From the NCBI GenBank assembly GCA_031761405.1, contig JASEVX010000001.1, positions 25,363,606-25,427,605 of the forward strand: a stretch of DNA of 64,000 nt, written 5' to 3'. This document shows positions 44,573-55,283 of the stretch, one piece after another. Position 1 is the stretch's first letter, and the number at the start of each line of letters is the position of its first letter. Below the pieces are notes generated by a model. That model did not search any database, had not been told where the DNA came from, and saw only the letters and a program-made list of their open reading frames with translations. The stretch comes from Serripes groenlandicus (taxonomy: Eukaryota > Mollusca > Bivalvia > Cardiida > Cardiidae). Made by a program: the position numbers and the translations under genes.

Positions 44573-46010
44573 TTAGATCTGACAACACTGCATAAAAGGC
44601 CTTCTCTATACTCTAGATCTGACAACACTGCATAAAAAGCCTTCTCTATACTCTATATCTGACAACACTGCATAAAAGGCCTTCTCTATATGGTAGATCT
44701 GACAACACTGCATAAAAGGCCTTCTATATACTCTATATCTGACAACACTGCATAAAAGGCCTTCTCTATACTCTAGATCTGACAACACTGCATAAAAGGC
44801 ATTCTCTTTACTCTAGATCTGAAAACACTGCATAAAAGGCCTTCTCTATAATGTAGATCTGACAACACTTCATAAAAGGCCTTCTCTAGACTTTAGATAT
44901 GACAACACTGCATAAGAGGCCTTCTCTAGACTGTAGATCTGACAACATCACGCAAAAAGGCATTTTCTATATTGTAGATCTGACAACACCGCATAAAAGG
45001 CCTTCTCTAGACTCTAGAACTGACAACACTGCATAAAAGGCCTTCTCTATACTCTATATCTGACAACACCGCATAAAAGGCCTTCTCTAGACTCTAGAAC
45101 TGACAACACTGCATAAAAGGCCTTCTCTATACTCTATATCTGACAACACTGCATAAAAGGCCTTCTCTATACTCTATATCTGACAACACTGCATAAAAGG
45201 CCTTCTCTAGACTATATCTGACAACACTGCATAAAAAGGCCTTCTCTATACTCCAGATCTGATAACACTGCATAGAAGGCATTCTCGTTACTCTAGATCT
45301 GACAAAACTGCATAAAAGGCCTTCTTTATACTGTAGATCTGACAACACTGCATAAAAGGCCTTCTTTATACTGTAGATCTGACAACACTATATAAATGGC
45401 CTTCTCTATACTGTAGATCTGACAACACCACATAAAAGGTCTTCACTATACTGTAGAACTGACAACACTGCATAAAAGACCTTTTCTGTACTGTAGATCT
45501 GACAACACCGCATAAAAGGTTTTCTCTATACTGTAGATCTGACAACACCGCATAAAAGGTCTTCTTTATACTGTAGATCTGACACCACCACATAAAAGGC
45601 CTTCTCTATACTCTAGATGATCTGACAACACTGCATAAAAGGCCTTCTCTATACTGTAGATCTGACAACACCGCATAAAAGGTCTTCTTTATACTGTAGA
45701 TCTGACACCACCACACAAAAGTCTTCTCTATACTCTAGATGATCTAACAACACTGCATACAAGGTCTTCTCTATACTGTAGATCTGACAACACTGCATAA
45801 AAGGCCTTCTTTATACTGTAGATCTGACAATACTGTATAAATGTCCTTCTCTATACTGTAGATATGACAACACTGCATAAAAGGCCTTCTCTATACTGTA
45901 GATCTGACAACACTGCATAAAATGCCTTCTCTATACTCTAGATCTGACTACACCGCATAAAAGGTCTTCTCTATACTCTAGATCTGAAAACACTGAATGA
46001 AAGGCCTCCT
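44573..46010. repeat. 40-bp satellite, about 36 copies
   Basis: The unit is GATCTGACAACACTGCATAA followed by AAGGCCTTCTCTATACTCTA. Variants such as ACACCGCATAA or a 4-base insertion (GATGATCTG) occur in neighbouring runs, as expected from local amplification. Minus-strand frames of 60-75 codons arise from the repeat. Confidence 0.95.
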
Positions 46011-46148
46011 CTTTTCTGTTCTGCCCGGAACACTTGATTGCAAAACACTGTTTCTGCATCACAAACATAAGCCATGTGATGCATCAGAACCGGGTAGTTT
46101 TTAACGATAAATTGTTGGTTTGTTTTGACGCATGACAATGCGCGTGGC

Positions 46149-46324
46149 TTAACCCTTTCCCTCATACGAAAATTATGTAGCAGACGACTTTGAACATATT
46201 TTGTCAAAAAATAGAAAATCTCTATAATTGAATGGTCTGAGCATTTTCTTCTTTTGTCACTATGTTTTCAAAAGGCTGTCAGCTGCAGAGGCGTCAGAAA
46301 GCGTCTATATGAGGGAAGGGTTAA
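46149..46324 (+). mobile_element. TTAA-type MITE with deleted hairpin arm
   Basis: TTAA on both sides. AATTGAATGG joins directly to TCTGAGCATTTTCTTC, removing about 55 bp. Confidence 0.85.
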
Positions 46325-46611
46325 AATAATATATCGGATTTATGTATTAGATTGGAGTACTGGCTGAGTACCCAGGAAACAGACATCAAAAATGATTCAC
46401 ATCTGTTGGAAAAACTTGCTTCACATTATAAACAACGCAAATTTGTTGCCCACATACAACAAAGCTGTAGATTCATTCACTTTTATCTGACTACATTATT
46501 TGTCACAGAAGGTTTCAAGAATATTCTGACAAACCATTTGAATTTAGATTAGATTGCATAAAGGAAATGTGCTGGAAAAGGTAAAGGCATTTTCTGTCTG
46601 GCAAAGCTCAC

Positions 46612-46865
46612 CTAAGTGTTCTCTTTCAGAATGTTGGAGCATCATAACTCACCTATTTGTTCTCTCTTTCAGACGTTTCAGCTTGGGTCATGTATCATAG
46701 CTCACCTATTTGTTCTCTCTTTCAGACGTTTCAGCTTGGCTCATGTATCATAGCTCACCTATTTGTTCTCTCTTTCAGACGTTTCAGCTTGGCTCATGTA
46801 TCATAGCTCACCTATTTGTTCTCTCTTTCAGACGTTTCAGCTTGGCTCATGTATTCGTTTTTCTA
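46612..46865 (+). repeat. 53-bp tandem array of acceptor-like units before exon 3
   Basis: Four to five units of CTCACCTATTTGTTCTCTCT followed by TTCAGACGTTTCAGCTTGGC. Each supplies a polypyrimidine tract plus two CAG acceptor candidates (AG ending at 46672, 46725, 46778 and 46831, and nine bases later). The real acceptor (TTCTATTTCAG, ending 46871) and exon start ACTTTC resemble the unit's TTTCAGACGTTTC. Use of the AG at 46778 would add 93 nt in frame with no stop. Confidence 0.9.
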
Positions 46866-46871
46866 TTTCAG

Positions 46872-46990
46872 ACTTTCTGTGTGGTAGGCAAGGATAAGAC
46901 GATATACAGATTCAGTGCCACCAATGGTTTCTTCTGTCTCAGTCCATTCAACCCCTTCCGACGAGCCGCTGTGTACATACTTACCCATCC
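46872..46990 (+). CDS. Nav: Sodium channel exon 3: pre-S1 segment and start of IS1
   Basis: 119 nt: 39 codons plus CC. The residues [19 protein letters not shown] and [16 protein letters not shown] match the strongly conserved region before domain I S1. The exon ends in HP split inside the proline codon. There is no GT here: the next bases are ATATCCTTTT, a U12-type donor. The proline codon is completed correctly by either exon 4a (CC+A) or 4b (CC+T). A longer reading to a GT at 47011 would give a wrong phase. Confidence 0.96.
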
Positions 46991-47000
46991 ATATCCTTTT
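46991..47000 (+). promoter_or_regulatory. U12-type AT-AC 5' splice site
   Basis: ATATCCTTTT matches the minor-spliceosome donor consensus (A/G)TATCCTTT completely. Vertebrate sodium channel genes carry an AT-AC U12 intron at this same place before IS1 (family knowledge). Confidence 0.93.
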
Positions 47001-47079
47001 TCATTAATTAGTATACGTAGATAGGATAAGTAGCATTTGGGGGATAACATGTACTTGTCTTGTTGGGTATTCCTTCAGT

Positions 47080-47272
47080 CAGAGCTCTAGCTAAGAAGCG
47101 TATTTCATGCTCTAAAATCCTTATTTGACTTCCAAAAGCTATGTTGTGGGTACTCAAAAGAACCGTCTCAGTGAGACGATTCTTTTGAGTACCCACAACA
47201 TAGGTTTTAATGAGAGCTTAGAGAGATATCATGGAAGAAAGATCTGTTTACTCCTCCTTATCTAGTCCTCTG
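47080..47272. mobile_element. Palindromic MITE
   Basis: CAGAGCTCTAGCTAAGAAGC left and CTCCTTATCTAGTCCTCTG right; central GAACCGTCTCAGTGAGACGA palindrome. Confidence 0.85.
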
Positions 47273-47378
47273 CCTTCATTGACGACTTCAGTGAGCCTAT
47301 GGATATGTATTCGCACAGCCTCACCAGAGCCTTCATTGTGGACCTTCTTGTTACCTAACCCTTGATGTGCATTCACCT

Positions 47379-47609
47379 TTAACCCTTTCCCTCATATAGA
47401 TGCTTTCTTAAGCCTCTGCAGCAGACAGCTTTTTGAAAACATCGTGACAAAAGAAGAAATTGCTCAAAACGAGCAATTTCTCCTTTTGCCACAATGTTTT
47501 CCACTCTTAGTCATAGGTTATCCATTGAATTATAGGGATTTTCTATTTTCTGACAAAAAATGTTCAAAGTCGTCTGCTGCAATATTGTCGTATGAGGGTA
47601 AAGGGTTAA
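47379..47609 (-). mobile_element. TTAA-type MITE, with an abutting old copy
   Basis: TTAA at both ends. The right TTAA (47606-47609) also begins a degraded copy running to about 47795. Confidence 0.87.
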
Positions 47610-48011
47610 CCTTGTCCCACATACAACAAATCTGCTGACATCTTGGCGAAAGTAGAGAAAATACATATGAGCGAAATTCTACTTATTGAAAAGAGATAAA
47701 ATCATAGTGGCAAACGGAGAAAATTGCTCGTTACGAGTCATTTCTCCTTTTGCCACAATGTTTTCATAGGTCGTCTGCAGGTTGGAAAGAGATAAATGAT
47801 ACATGCACAAAAAGGAGAGACTGTTAGACCCTATTTAGATTAATGAAGACTTAAAACATGTTTATGTAGCCGTTGTTATTGCTTAGACGTTAAAGTTTGA
47901 AGAAAAGGTGCGATTTTGTGTTTGGAAATTCATCTTTCTTATTTAAACTTTTGGAATGTTCTAGATTTAAGACTTGTGAAAAATTAATGGATTATACAAA
48001 AAATTGTTGAT

Positions 48012-48202
48012 TTAACCCTTTCCCACATACGGGAAATCTGCAGCAGATCAATTTGAAAACCTAGTGATAAAAATCTGAAAAATCTCCATAAAAGACAGCT
48101 TAATTGTTAAATCATCATGCACAATTTCACCTTTGGCCACAATGTTTTCAAAAGTCTGCTGCTATCGCGTCAAAATGCGTCTGCAGGAGGTAAAAGGGTT
48201 AA
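48012..48202 (+). mobile_element. Older TTAA-type MITE, variant B
   Basis: TTAA on both sides; the left half of the hairpin is deleted. Confidence 0.75.
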
Positions 48203-48282
48203 TATCAGCAATTTTATGTTTCTTGGTTGAATGAAAAGATGTTGATTCTGTGTTTGGGTGCCTAAAATGACTATAATAATTT

Positions 48283-48526
48283 GAGGGCTTGGCTTGAAAC
48301 AGTTGTAACTAAAAACCTATTTTGAAAACCCTGGTTTAGGGGCAACTTTGACACCTTTGTAAGCAATGCAAATTTAGGTGCCATTGCTCAGAACGAGCAA
48401 TGGCACCTAAATTTCCATTGTTTACCAAGAAAAATTATTTAATGCTTATAAAGACTTTATGGCGAGGTGATTAACCTTGGTAAAAATATACCAATTTTAG
48501 TTACAACCTTTTCACGCCAAGCCCTC
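48283..48526. mobile_element. Palindromic element with GAGGGCTTGGC ends
   Basis: GAGGGCTTGGCTTGAAAC / TTTTCACGCCAAGCCCTC ends, AGTTGTAACT / AGTTACAACC inside, and a perfect central hairpin TAGGTGCCATTGCTC / GAGCAATGGCACCTA. It is the only copy seen here. Confidence 0.8.
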
Positions 48527-48673
48527 TATATGCTTGTGTGCTCTTGCCATTTTGGTTTCTGTACAAAGCTGTCTTGCTGCTTCAGTACTTGAAATATTCC
48601 TAGCTTTGGTACGCAACTTATTTCTAAGACGTTTGGGCTAAACTGACTCTACCTTTACAATAATGTTAACATG

Positions 48674-48920
48674 TGAGCCGTCCTGCGAGAAAACCAACAT
48701 TATGGCCTCTGCGTCATGTATCGACCCAGATCTGCCTGCGCAGTCCGGGCAGGCTAATCTAGGCCCACACATTCTGTCTCAGGGGGATAGAGGTATGAGT
48801 AATGATTCCTGAAACAGAAAGTCCACAGGAGGCAAAACGTGTCTATCTGGGTAAGCCTGCAGACATGCTAAGGCTGATCCGGATCAATACTTTACGCAGA
48901 GTCCACAATGTTGGTTCTCT
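48674..48920. mobile_element. Short core element, right end lost
   Basis: GTGAGCCGTCCTGCGAGAAA at the left. Ends near GTCCACAATGTTGGTTCTCT without the inverted GGCTCA. Confidence 0.75.
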
Positions 48921-49446
48921 TTTTTTCTTTTTTTCCCCCATCAAAAAACTGTAGATCTGTTTTGCAGGCCTACGGTCGAAGGTTAAATTATGACAAGAGA
49001 ATCCAGATTTATAATTTCTTGGCAGGTTTCATTACTTTGACACAAGTGCTCAGACAACATAATGATTTTTCTGCATTTTCAAGATTCTGCCTATCAGGTA
49101 GAATTTGTATAAGCCCTAGCCCACATACAACAAATTTGTAGTAGACAACTTTGAAAACATCTTGACAAAAAAGTAAAAATACTGACAAAAGTTGAAAACA
49201 TTAATAATATTATGAGAAATTTCTCCTTTTGTCACATTGTTTTTTAAAAGCCGTCTGCTGCAGAGGCGTTAGAAAGTGTCTTAACCCCTATCCCACATAC
49301 AACAAATCTGCTGCAGTTTACTTCCAAAAGAAGTAAGCAAAACAATGGAAAATCTATTAGCAATTTCTCCTATTGTCACAATGTTTTCATAAGTTGTCTG
49401 CAGAAGATGCGTCAAACTACCACTTCTTGTGAGCCATATCATTTAA

Positions 49447-49676
49447 TAAACCCTTTCCCTCATATAGACGCTTTCTGACGCCTCTGCAGCAGACGGTTTT
49501 TTGAAAACATAGTGACAAAAGAAGAAATTGCTCAAAACAAGCAATTTCTCCTTTGGCCACAATGTTTTCCACTTTTAGTCATAGGTTATTCATTCAATTA
49601 TAGAGATTTTCTATTTTTTGACAAAATATAATCAAAGTCGTCTGCTGCAGAATTTTCGTATGAGGGAAAGGGTTAA
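49447..49676 (-). mobile_element. TTAA-type MITE
   Basis: Left flank TAAA, right flank TTAA; full interior. Confidence 0.87.
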
Positions 49677-50396
49677 TAAATAAGTTGAAAACATCATGGC
49701 AACGGAAGAAATTGCTAACTATGAGTAATTTCTTCTTTTGTCATGATCTTTTCAAAAGTGGTCTGCAGGGGTGTCAGAAAGTGTCTGTGTGTGGGAAAGG
49801 GTTAATTGTTTAGATATATATTCAGGAAGTAAAGATCTTGATCATACTACGGAAAGATGTATGCTGATTTGGGTTTGACACTTGTTGCAATGTTTCCAAA
49901 TATCTTGTTTGTGTGCTGGATGTACCATTTTTGCCTTTGCCATGTAAACATGCTTGGTAATGCTATATATTCTCGCTGATTTTCAAACCATGTATAATAT
50001 AGGTTTGAAGTAATGAAGCAATTTTCTAAGTCAGTTACTTCTTTTTCAATTACGGTAAGCCCTTGCATGGGGGAAAATGTACAAGTTGGCTTTTTGGGAA
50101 CAGTGCAGATATAGATTAGCCTGTGTTCATATCTTACTTACATAAGCTTGTTAGAAAGCTTCCGTCAACTTGCGTAGATTCTAATAAGATGTACCAGCTT
50201 CTCCGAAACCAGCATTGTTCAGAAATGTCAACTTGTACCCTTCGCCATGCACTGACTCATTAACCTTTTCCCGCCTGCAGACGCATTTTGACGCGAAAGC
50301 AGCAGACGACTTTTGAAAACATTGCGGCCATAGGTGAAATTGGTCATCATGAGCAATTTCTCCCATGGCCATAATGTTTTCAACTTTATTTAACAA

Positions 50397-50623
50397 TTAA
50401 CCCTTTCCCTCATATGACATTCTGCAGCAGACGACTTTGAACGTATTTTGTCAAAACATAGAAAATCCCCATAATTGAATGGATAACCTATGACAAAAAG
50501 TGGAAAACATTGTGGCAAAAGGAGAAATTGCACGTTTTGTGCAATTTCTTCTTTTGTCACTATGTTTTGAAAAAGCCGTCTGCTGCAGAGGCGTCAGAAA
50601 GCGTTTATCATAGAAAGAGTTAA
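50397..50623 (+). mobile_element. TTAA-type MITE
   Basis: TTAA on both sides; the right arm is eroded (TATCATAGAAAGAG). Confidence 0.86.
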
Positions 50624-51478
50624 CAATACGTAGACAAAAATTTGGTAAATCTCTAAAAAAAAAAGAAAAATTAATGAATAGATTTTTAAAAATTGTTGCA
50701 AAAAGAGAAATTAGCCATAATTCTTTTAAAAGTTGTCTGCTGCAGAGGCTTCAGAAAGCACCTGAACGTGGGAAAGCATTAAATTTATCATGCCCTGTTT
50801 TTTTGTGGTTTATGGAACATTGATAATGCTTTAAGCCTTTCCCTCATAAAACAAATCAGCAGCAGACGACTTTGAAACCATCTGGGCAAAAATATTGAAA
50901 ATATCCGTGAATTATATCTGTTTATTGAATGGAGGTTAAACTTTCGCAACAATATTTTCAAAAGTCTTCTGCTGCAGATGTGTCGATATGCATCTTCAAG
51001 TCGGAGCGGATCAAAGTCTTATCTGATATGCTATCTTTTATTGAATTCTTCCAAAATGAATGAGATTAGAGACATTATAAATTTATAAGTGCCCAATGCA
51101 TATATGCTGGACTTTGGAATGGAAACATTGCGAGAAAAGAAGAAATTGCTTATGTGGAGAAATTTGTCCTTTTCCAACAATGTTTTGAAACGATCCAATG
51201 CAAAATGTCTCTACCAGGAAAACAATTTAAAATTAATCTGTATATCCCTTTCCCACATGCAACACATTTCTTCTTTTGTCTCTATGTTTTCAAAAAGCCA
51301 TCTGCTGCAGAGGTGGCAGAAAGCGTCTATATGAGGGAAAGAGTTAAAAACATTGTGGTAAAAAAAGGAAACTGCTCACAATTACAAGTTTCTCCTTTTG
51401 CCACAATGTTTTCAAAGGTTACCTGCAGCAGTTGTGTCTTAATGCTGCTGCATGTGGGAAAGGATTGAAATAAAACCC

Positions 51479-51686
51479 GAGGTCTAGATAAGGGGCGTTT
51501 TGCATGTTCTAAAACCCTTATTTGACCCTCTAACACCTACGTTGTGGGGAGACTCAAAAAAAGGTTAGTCTCAATGAGACGATTCTTTTGAGTACCTACA
51601 TCATAGGGTTAGATTGAATAATAAGAGAGATATGGTTTGGGAGGGAAAAGGAGCTGTATATACATCTTCGTTATCTGGATCTCTGG
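51479..51686. mobile_element. Palindromic MITE just upstream of exon 4a
   Basis: CGAGGTCTAGATAAGGGGCG left and GTTATCTGGATCTCTGG right. It ends about 60 bp before exon 4a. Confidence 0.8.
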
Positions 51687-51726
51687 AAAAATTATTAAGT
51701 GCTTAAGTTCTATCTATATCTTACTT

Positions 51727-51747
51727 TCTCCTTAACTCCCTGTCTAC
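51727..51747 (+). promoter_or_regulatory. U12 branch point and AC acceptor of exon 4a
   Basis: CTCCTTAAC (consensus TTCCTTAAC; branch A about 51735) is followed after 12 nt by the intron end CTAC. No polypyrimidine tract is present, as usual for U12 introns. A TTTAG ending at 51756 is nine bases further on, but its use would delete three conserved residues. Confidence 0.9.
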
Positions 51748-51834
51748 ATTGTTTAGTCTTATGGTCATTCTGACTATTATCGTCAACTGTATATTTATGA
51801 CATTTACTGAGACGCCAGGCGGAGACACCACCGA
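51748..51834 (+). CDS. Nav: Sodium channel exon 4a: alternative domain I S1
   Basis: 87 nt, donor GTAAGT. With the proline completed (CC+A) it encodes LFSLMVILTIIVNCIFMT, the IS1 helix, and the acidic S1-S2 loop FTETPGGDTTE, ending two bases into a codon that exon 5 completes as Glu. It has the expected HPLFS start and NC motif of sodium channel IS1. Exon 4b encodes the same protein segment, so this is one of two alternatives. Confidence 0.96.
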
Positions 51835-51938
51835 GTAAGTTTGATCACAATTTTTGCATGAATTTCGCATGAATATAATTATTGTGGTGCTGATCAGCTG
51901 AGAATGTGGGAATTTGTAATGAAAAGTGTTATTATATT

Positions 51939-52163
51939 TTAACGTTTTCCCATCTGCAGACACATTTTGATGCAATAACAGCAGACAACTTTTGAAGACA
52001 TTCTGGCCAAAAGGTGAAATTGCTCTTCAATTTCTCCTTTGTCCAGAATGTATTCATCTTTTTTTTAACAATTAAGCTATCTTTCATGGATATTTTTCAA
52101 GTTTTTGTCACTAAGTTTTCAAAGTCGTCTGCTGCAGATTTGTTGTATGTGGGAAAGGGTTAA
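51939..52163 (+). mobile_element. Older TTAA-type MITE, variant B
   Basis: TTAACGTTTTCCCATCTG left and TATGTGGGAAAGGGTTAA right. Confidence 0.75.
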
Positions 52164-52165
52164 TA

Positions 52166-52394
52166 TTAGCCCTTTCCAACTTACAACAATTTTGCAGCAG
52201 ACGACTTCGAAACCATCTTGGCAAAAATATTGAAAATCTCTAATTATTGAAAGTATGATTTTGAAAAGGATTAAAAAACAATGTAGCAAAGGAGAAAGTG
52301 CTCATCATTAGCAGTTTCTTCTTTTGCCACAATGTTTTCAAAATATGTCTACTGCAGAGGCATCAGAAAGCGTTTACATGTTGGAAAGGGTAAA
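52166..52394 (+). mobile_element. Older TTAA-type MITE
   Basis: TTAGCCCTTTCCAACTTACA left and ACATGTTGGAAAGGG right, three bases from the previous copy. Confidence 0.72.
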
Positions 52395-52602
52395 TAATAT
52401 AATCATCAGTGTAAAAGTCTTTTTCTGCTTATGATTTTCTGAATAATTGTTAGTTATTTATTTTGGATGTTGCATAAGCTATACATATATTTGGCAAAAT
52501 TAGCCATTGCTTTCTTTTCCTGACTGACTTTTCAAATAACTGCATGAAAATGTTCTTCTGCAAATGTAACTAAAGGGGATTATCTGCCAGGAACATTTTC
52601 TT

Positions 52603-52832
52603 TTTAGCCCTTTTCAACATGCAGTTGCGTTTTGATGCATCTACAGCAGATTCACTTTGAAAACATTGTGGCAAAAGGAGATATTGCTTATGATGAACAA
52701 TATCTCCTTTTGCCATAATATTTTAAATTCTATTTAGTAAATTTACTTTCATTTATTGGGAATTTCCATTACTCTTGCATTGGTGTTTTCAGAGTCGTCT
52801 GCTGCAGATTTTTGTGTGTGGGAAAGGGTTAA
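52603..52832 (+). mobile_element. Older TTAA-type MITE, variant B
   Basis: TTAGCCCTTTTCAACATGCA left and GTGTGGGAAAGGGTTAA right. The right TTAA is shared with the next, younger copy. Confidence 0.75.
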
Positions 52833-53058
52833 CCCTTTCCCTCATACGACAATTCTGCAGCAGACGACTTTGAACGTATGTTGTCAAAACATAGGAAATC
52901 TCAATAATTGAATGGATAACCTATGACAAAAAGTGGAAAACATTGTGACAAAAGGAGAAATTGCACGTTTTGTGCAATTTCTTCTTTTGTTACTATGTTT
53001 TCAAAAAGCCGTCTGCTGCAGAGGCGTCAGAAAGCGTCTATATGAGGGAAAGGGTTAA
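52829..53058 (+). mobile_element. TTAA-type MITE sharing its TTAA with the previous copy
   Basis: Full-length young copy. GGGAAAGGGTTAACCCTTTCCC at the junction shows insertion exactly into the terminal TTAA of an older element. Confidence 0.9.
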
Positions 53059-53889
53059 AAAAGAACAGATATAACCAGAATGAACTTGTTCCCATATAGA
53101 CACTCATTTACCCATTTCCACATACAATAAATCAGTAGCAGAAAACTTTTACCTTTTCCCACATACAACAAATCTGCAGCAGATGACTTTGAAATCATCT
53201 CAACAAAAATAAATAGGGAATATTTCTATAACTGATTGTATAATTATTGAATAGGGCTGAAAACAGTCTGTCAATATAAGGAGAAATTGATCATAATCAG
53301 CAATTTCTACTTTTGACACAATGTTTTCAAAAGTTGTCAGCTGCATGAGCATCAGGAAAGCGTCCATATGTGGGAAAGAGTTAAATACATAGCAAACATT
53401 TGGTAAACCTCTAAATATAAAGAGATAATTTTAGAGTTCAGTAAACATTTATACAGAAGGAAAAATTGCTCACCTTTCTATGTTTTAAAAAAGTGTCTGC
53501 TGCAGATGCATCAAAATGCATCTGCATGTGAGAAAGGTATATTTCTTGCATGATAGCACTGTTTAAAAACTTTGCTAAAGTCTTTCGCTGTTCTTTTCAA
53601 TGTATGTATGCATGCTTGCCAATGACATATTTTACAGGAAGATAATTATATTGATTTAAAACAGTAGATTATTAATTATATTTTATATATTTCATTCAAG
53701 GAAAATATTTTTGCAATGTGCTTTAAAAGATATTTGAAAAATGAATTTTGTTTGAATAATATTGCATAATTTAACAAATCTATGGCATACAACTTTGAAT
53801 ACATCTGGGCAATCATTTTTGGAAATCTCTATAAAGTCATATATACAACAACTATTATTGACAAGAAGTAAAGTATTTCAGTAACATAT

Positions 53890-54085
53890 CACACTGCTAC
53901 CTGGATAATTAACATCTACCAGTTCTACTGGTCTTTTTTATCCTGACCTTCACAAATCAGTTGTAATGCTTTCCCCACAATGATGAGTGCCATGAAAGGA
54001 AGTCATTATTGCCAATTTTAAAGTCTTCGTCATGCACTGACTGGCGAATGCACTGACTGACTCTCTAACCACTACCTAAGTGAGA
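53890..54085 (-). mobile_element. SINE type B, inverted and diverged
   Basis: ATCTACCAGTTCTACTGGTC, AATCAGTTGTAATGCTTTCC and TGCCAATTTTAAAGTCTTCG match inverted type B. Confidence 0.6.
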
Positions 54086-54255
54086 CGGTCGACCAGTAAA
54101 CGTTTTTGTGGCTTAGAAAATAATTTTACGTCATGTTGATTAACAGCATTAGAAATTTTAATTTATATTCAGTTCTTGTTTATGGCTGCTTGTAGGTACA
54201 TGCCAACGTTTATGATTTATATAAATAAAAATATACTTTTAGTAGAAATCACCTC

Positions 54256-54457
54256 TTAACCCTTTCCCATGTGCAGACGTAATTTTAAACATTGTGGCAA
54301 AATGAAAAACTGTGCCCAATGAGAAATTTCTCCTTTTGCCAATTTTTTAAACCTCTTTTTAATAATTGCATTTTCATTGAAGAAATTTTCAATTATTTTG
54401 ATCTAGATGTTTTCAAAGTTGTCTGCTGCAGATTTGTAATATGTGGGAAAGGGTTAA
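54256..54457 (+). mobile_element. Older TTAA-type MITE, variant B
   Basis: TTAA on both sides; left CCCTTTCCCATGTG, right ATATGTGGGAAAGGG. Confidence 0.75.
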
Positions 54458-54789
54458 TTTATTAATTTCTAGAAATCAGTAACATTTTATATAAGTCCCG
54501 AATCAGGTACTTGGGAGTGGGGGGGGCAGGATGTTTGTGCTCCATCTGTCCGTCCATCCAGCTGTTCGTCTTTATTTCCTATACTGTTAGACTTACAAAA
54601 GCCAAATTGGGTATGCACATACATATATCATTGGGAAGTGTGTGTCACTTGCAAAAAATAGGTATTTTGACCTTGACCTTTGATCCCACTGGACTGAAAA
54701 TGTATTTTAAGCTAAATTCTACTGAACTATAATGTGCAAAGATGCTTAACTTTGGTTGGTCAGAATAGCTATATTGTGATTAGAGTGTT

Positions 54790-55040
54790 GGAGGTGCGCC
54801 ACCAGACTAGAAATTGTTACTCTGCCGCCCTACTGATACCAATGCCTTTGAAAAAGTTACCCTGAAGCGGTAGTTTCAAACAGTCAACACCAAACTATGT
54901 GGTGAACCAGCCAATTGCTTGGAAAGACCATTGTGTGGAATATTTGTTTGAGAAAGCTAGGTAACACATGGCCACTTTGATATGACTGAAAAATGGTTGA
55001 AAACTGTGTTAAACATCCAATCAATCAATCAATCAAACAA
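54790..55040 (+). mobile_element. SINE type A, diverged 3' part
   Basis: GCCAATTGCTTGGAAAGACC, TTTGATATGACTGAAAAATG and an (AATC)n tail. Confidence 0.65.
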
Positions 55041-55264
55041 CAGTGGAACTATCTGCTATCAGAACAATAATGTGTTCATAGAAGGTCAAGGTCACATTTA
55101 AGATCGAATTTAAACATTCTTTGCCCCCCTTACCTGTTAGAGGACTATCGTATTGCCAGCAATACTTCAGTGACTTGTTACTGTACCAGCACCCATATTA
55201 ATTATAGCCTATAGTTATTTTTAACATCACCAGTTATGTTAGTTAGTTTGTGCACACAATATGA

Positions 55265-55283
55265 TTTCCTTAACGTGTTCTAC
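55265..55283 (+). promoter_or_regulatory. U12 branch point and AC acceptor of exon 4b
   Basis: TTTCCTTAAC is a perfect U12 branch consensus (branch A about 55273). The intron ends ten bases later with CTAC. A downstream TTTAG ends at 55292, nine bases into the exon, mirroring exon 4a. Confidence 0.93.

Larger units (their letters stand above)
41210..46871 (+). other. Intron 2 (GT-AG, 5.7 kb)
   Basis: Phase 0. Besides separately listed elements it has MITE remnants at about 41700-41804, 42310-42400, 43250-43330 and 43655-43858. It ends in a 53-bp array of acceptor-like repeats before exon 3. Confidence 0.9.
46991..51747 (+). other. Intron 3, U12-type AT-AC (to exon 4a; to 55283 if 4b is used)
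   Basis: It splits the proline codon after its second base. Besides separately listed elements it has MITE remnants at about 49110-49420, 49677-49806, 50263-50397, 50625-50785, 50833-51010 and 51110-51470. 49850-50260 shows nothing recognisable. Confidence 0.9.

Noticed and set aside
44573..46010. Minus-strand repeat protein with VLSDLQYREGLL-type units
   Set aside because: The frames are produced by the 40-bp satellite and are broken every 60-75 codons.
46872..47034. Exon 3 extended to the GT at 47011 or to the in-frame stop
   Set aside because: It would give HPYPFSLIS instead of the conserved HPLFS and a phase that fits no later exon. The ATATCCTTTT donor fits both protein and splice signals.
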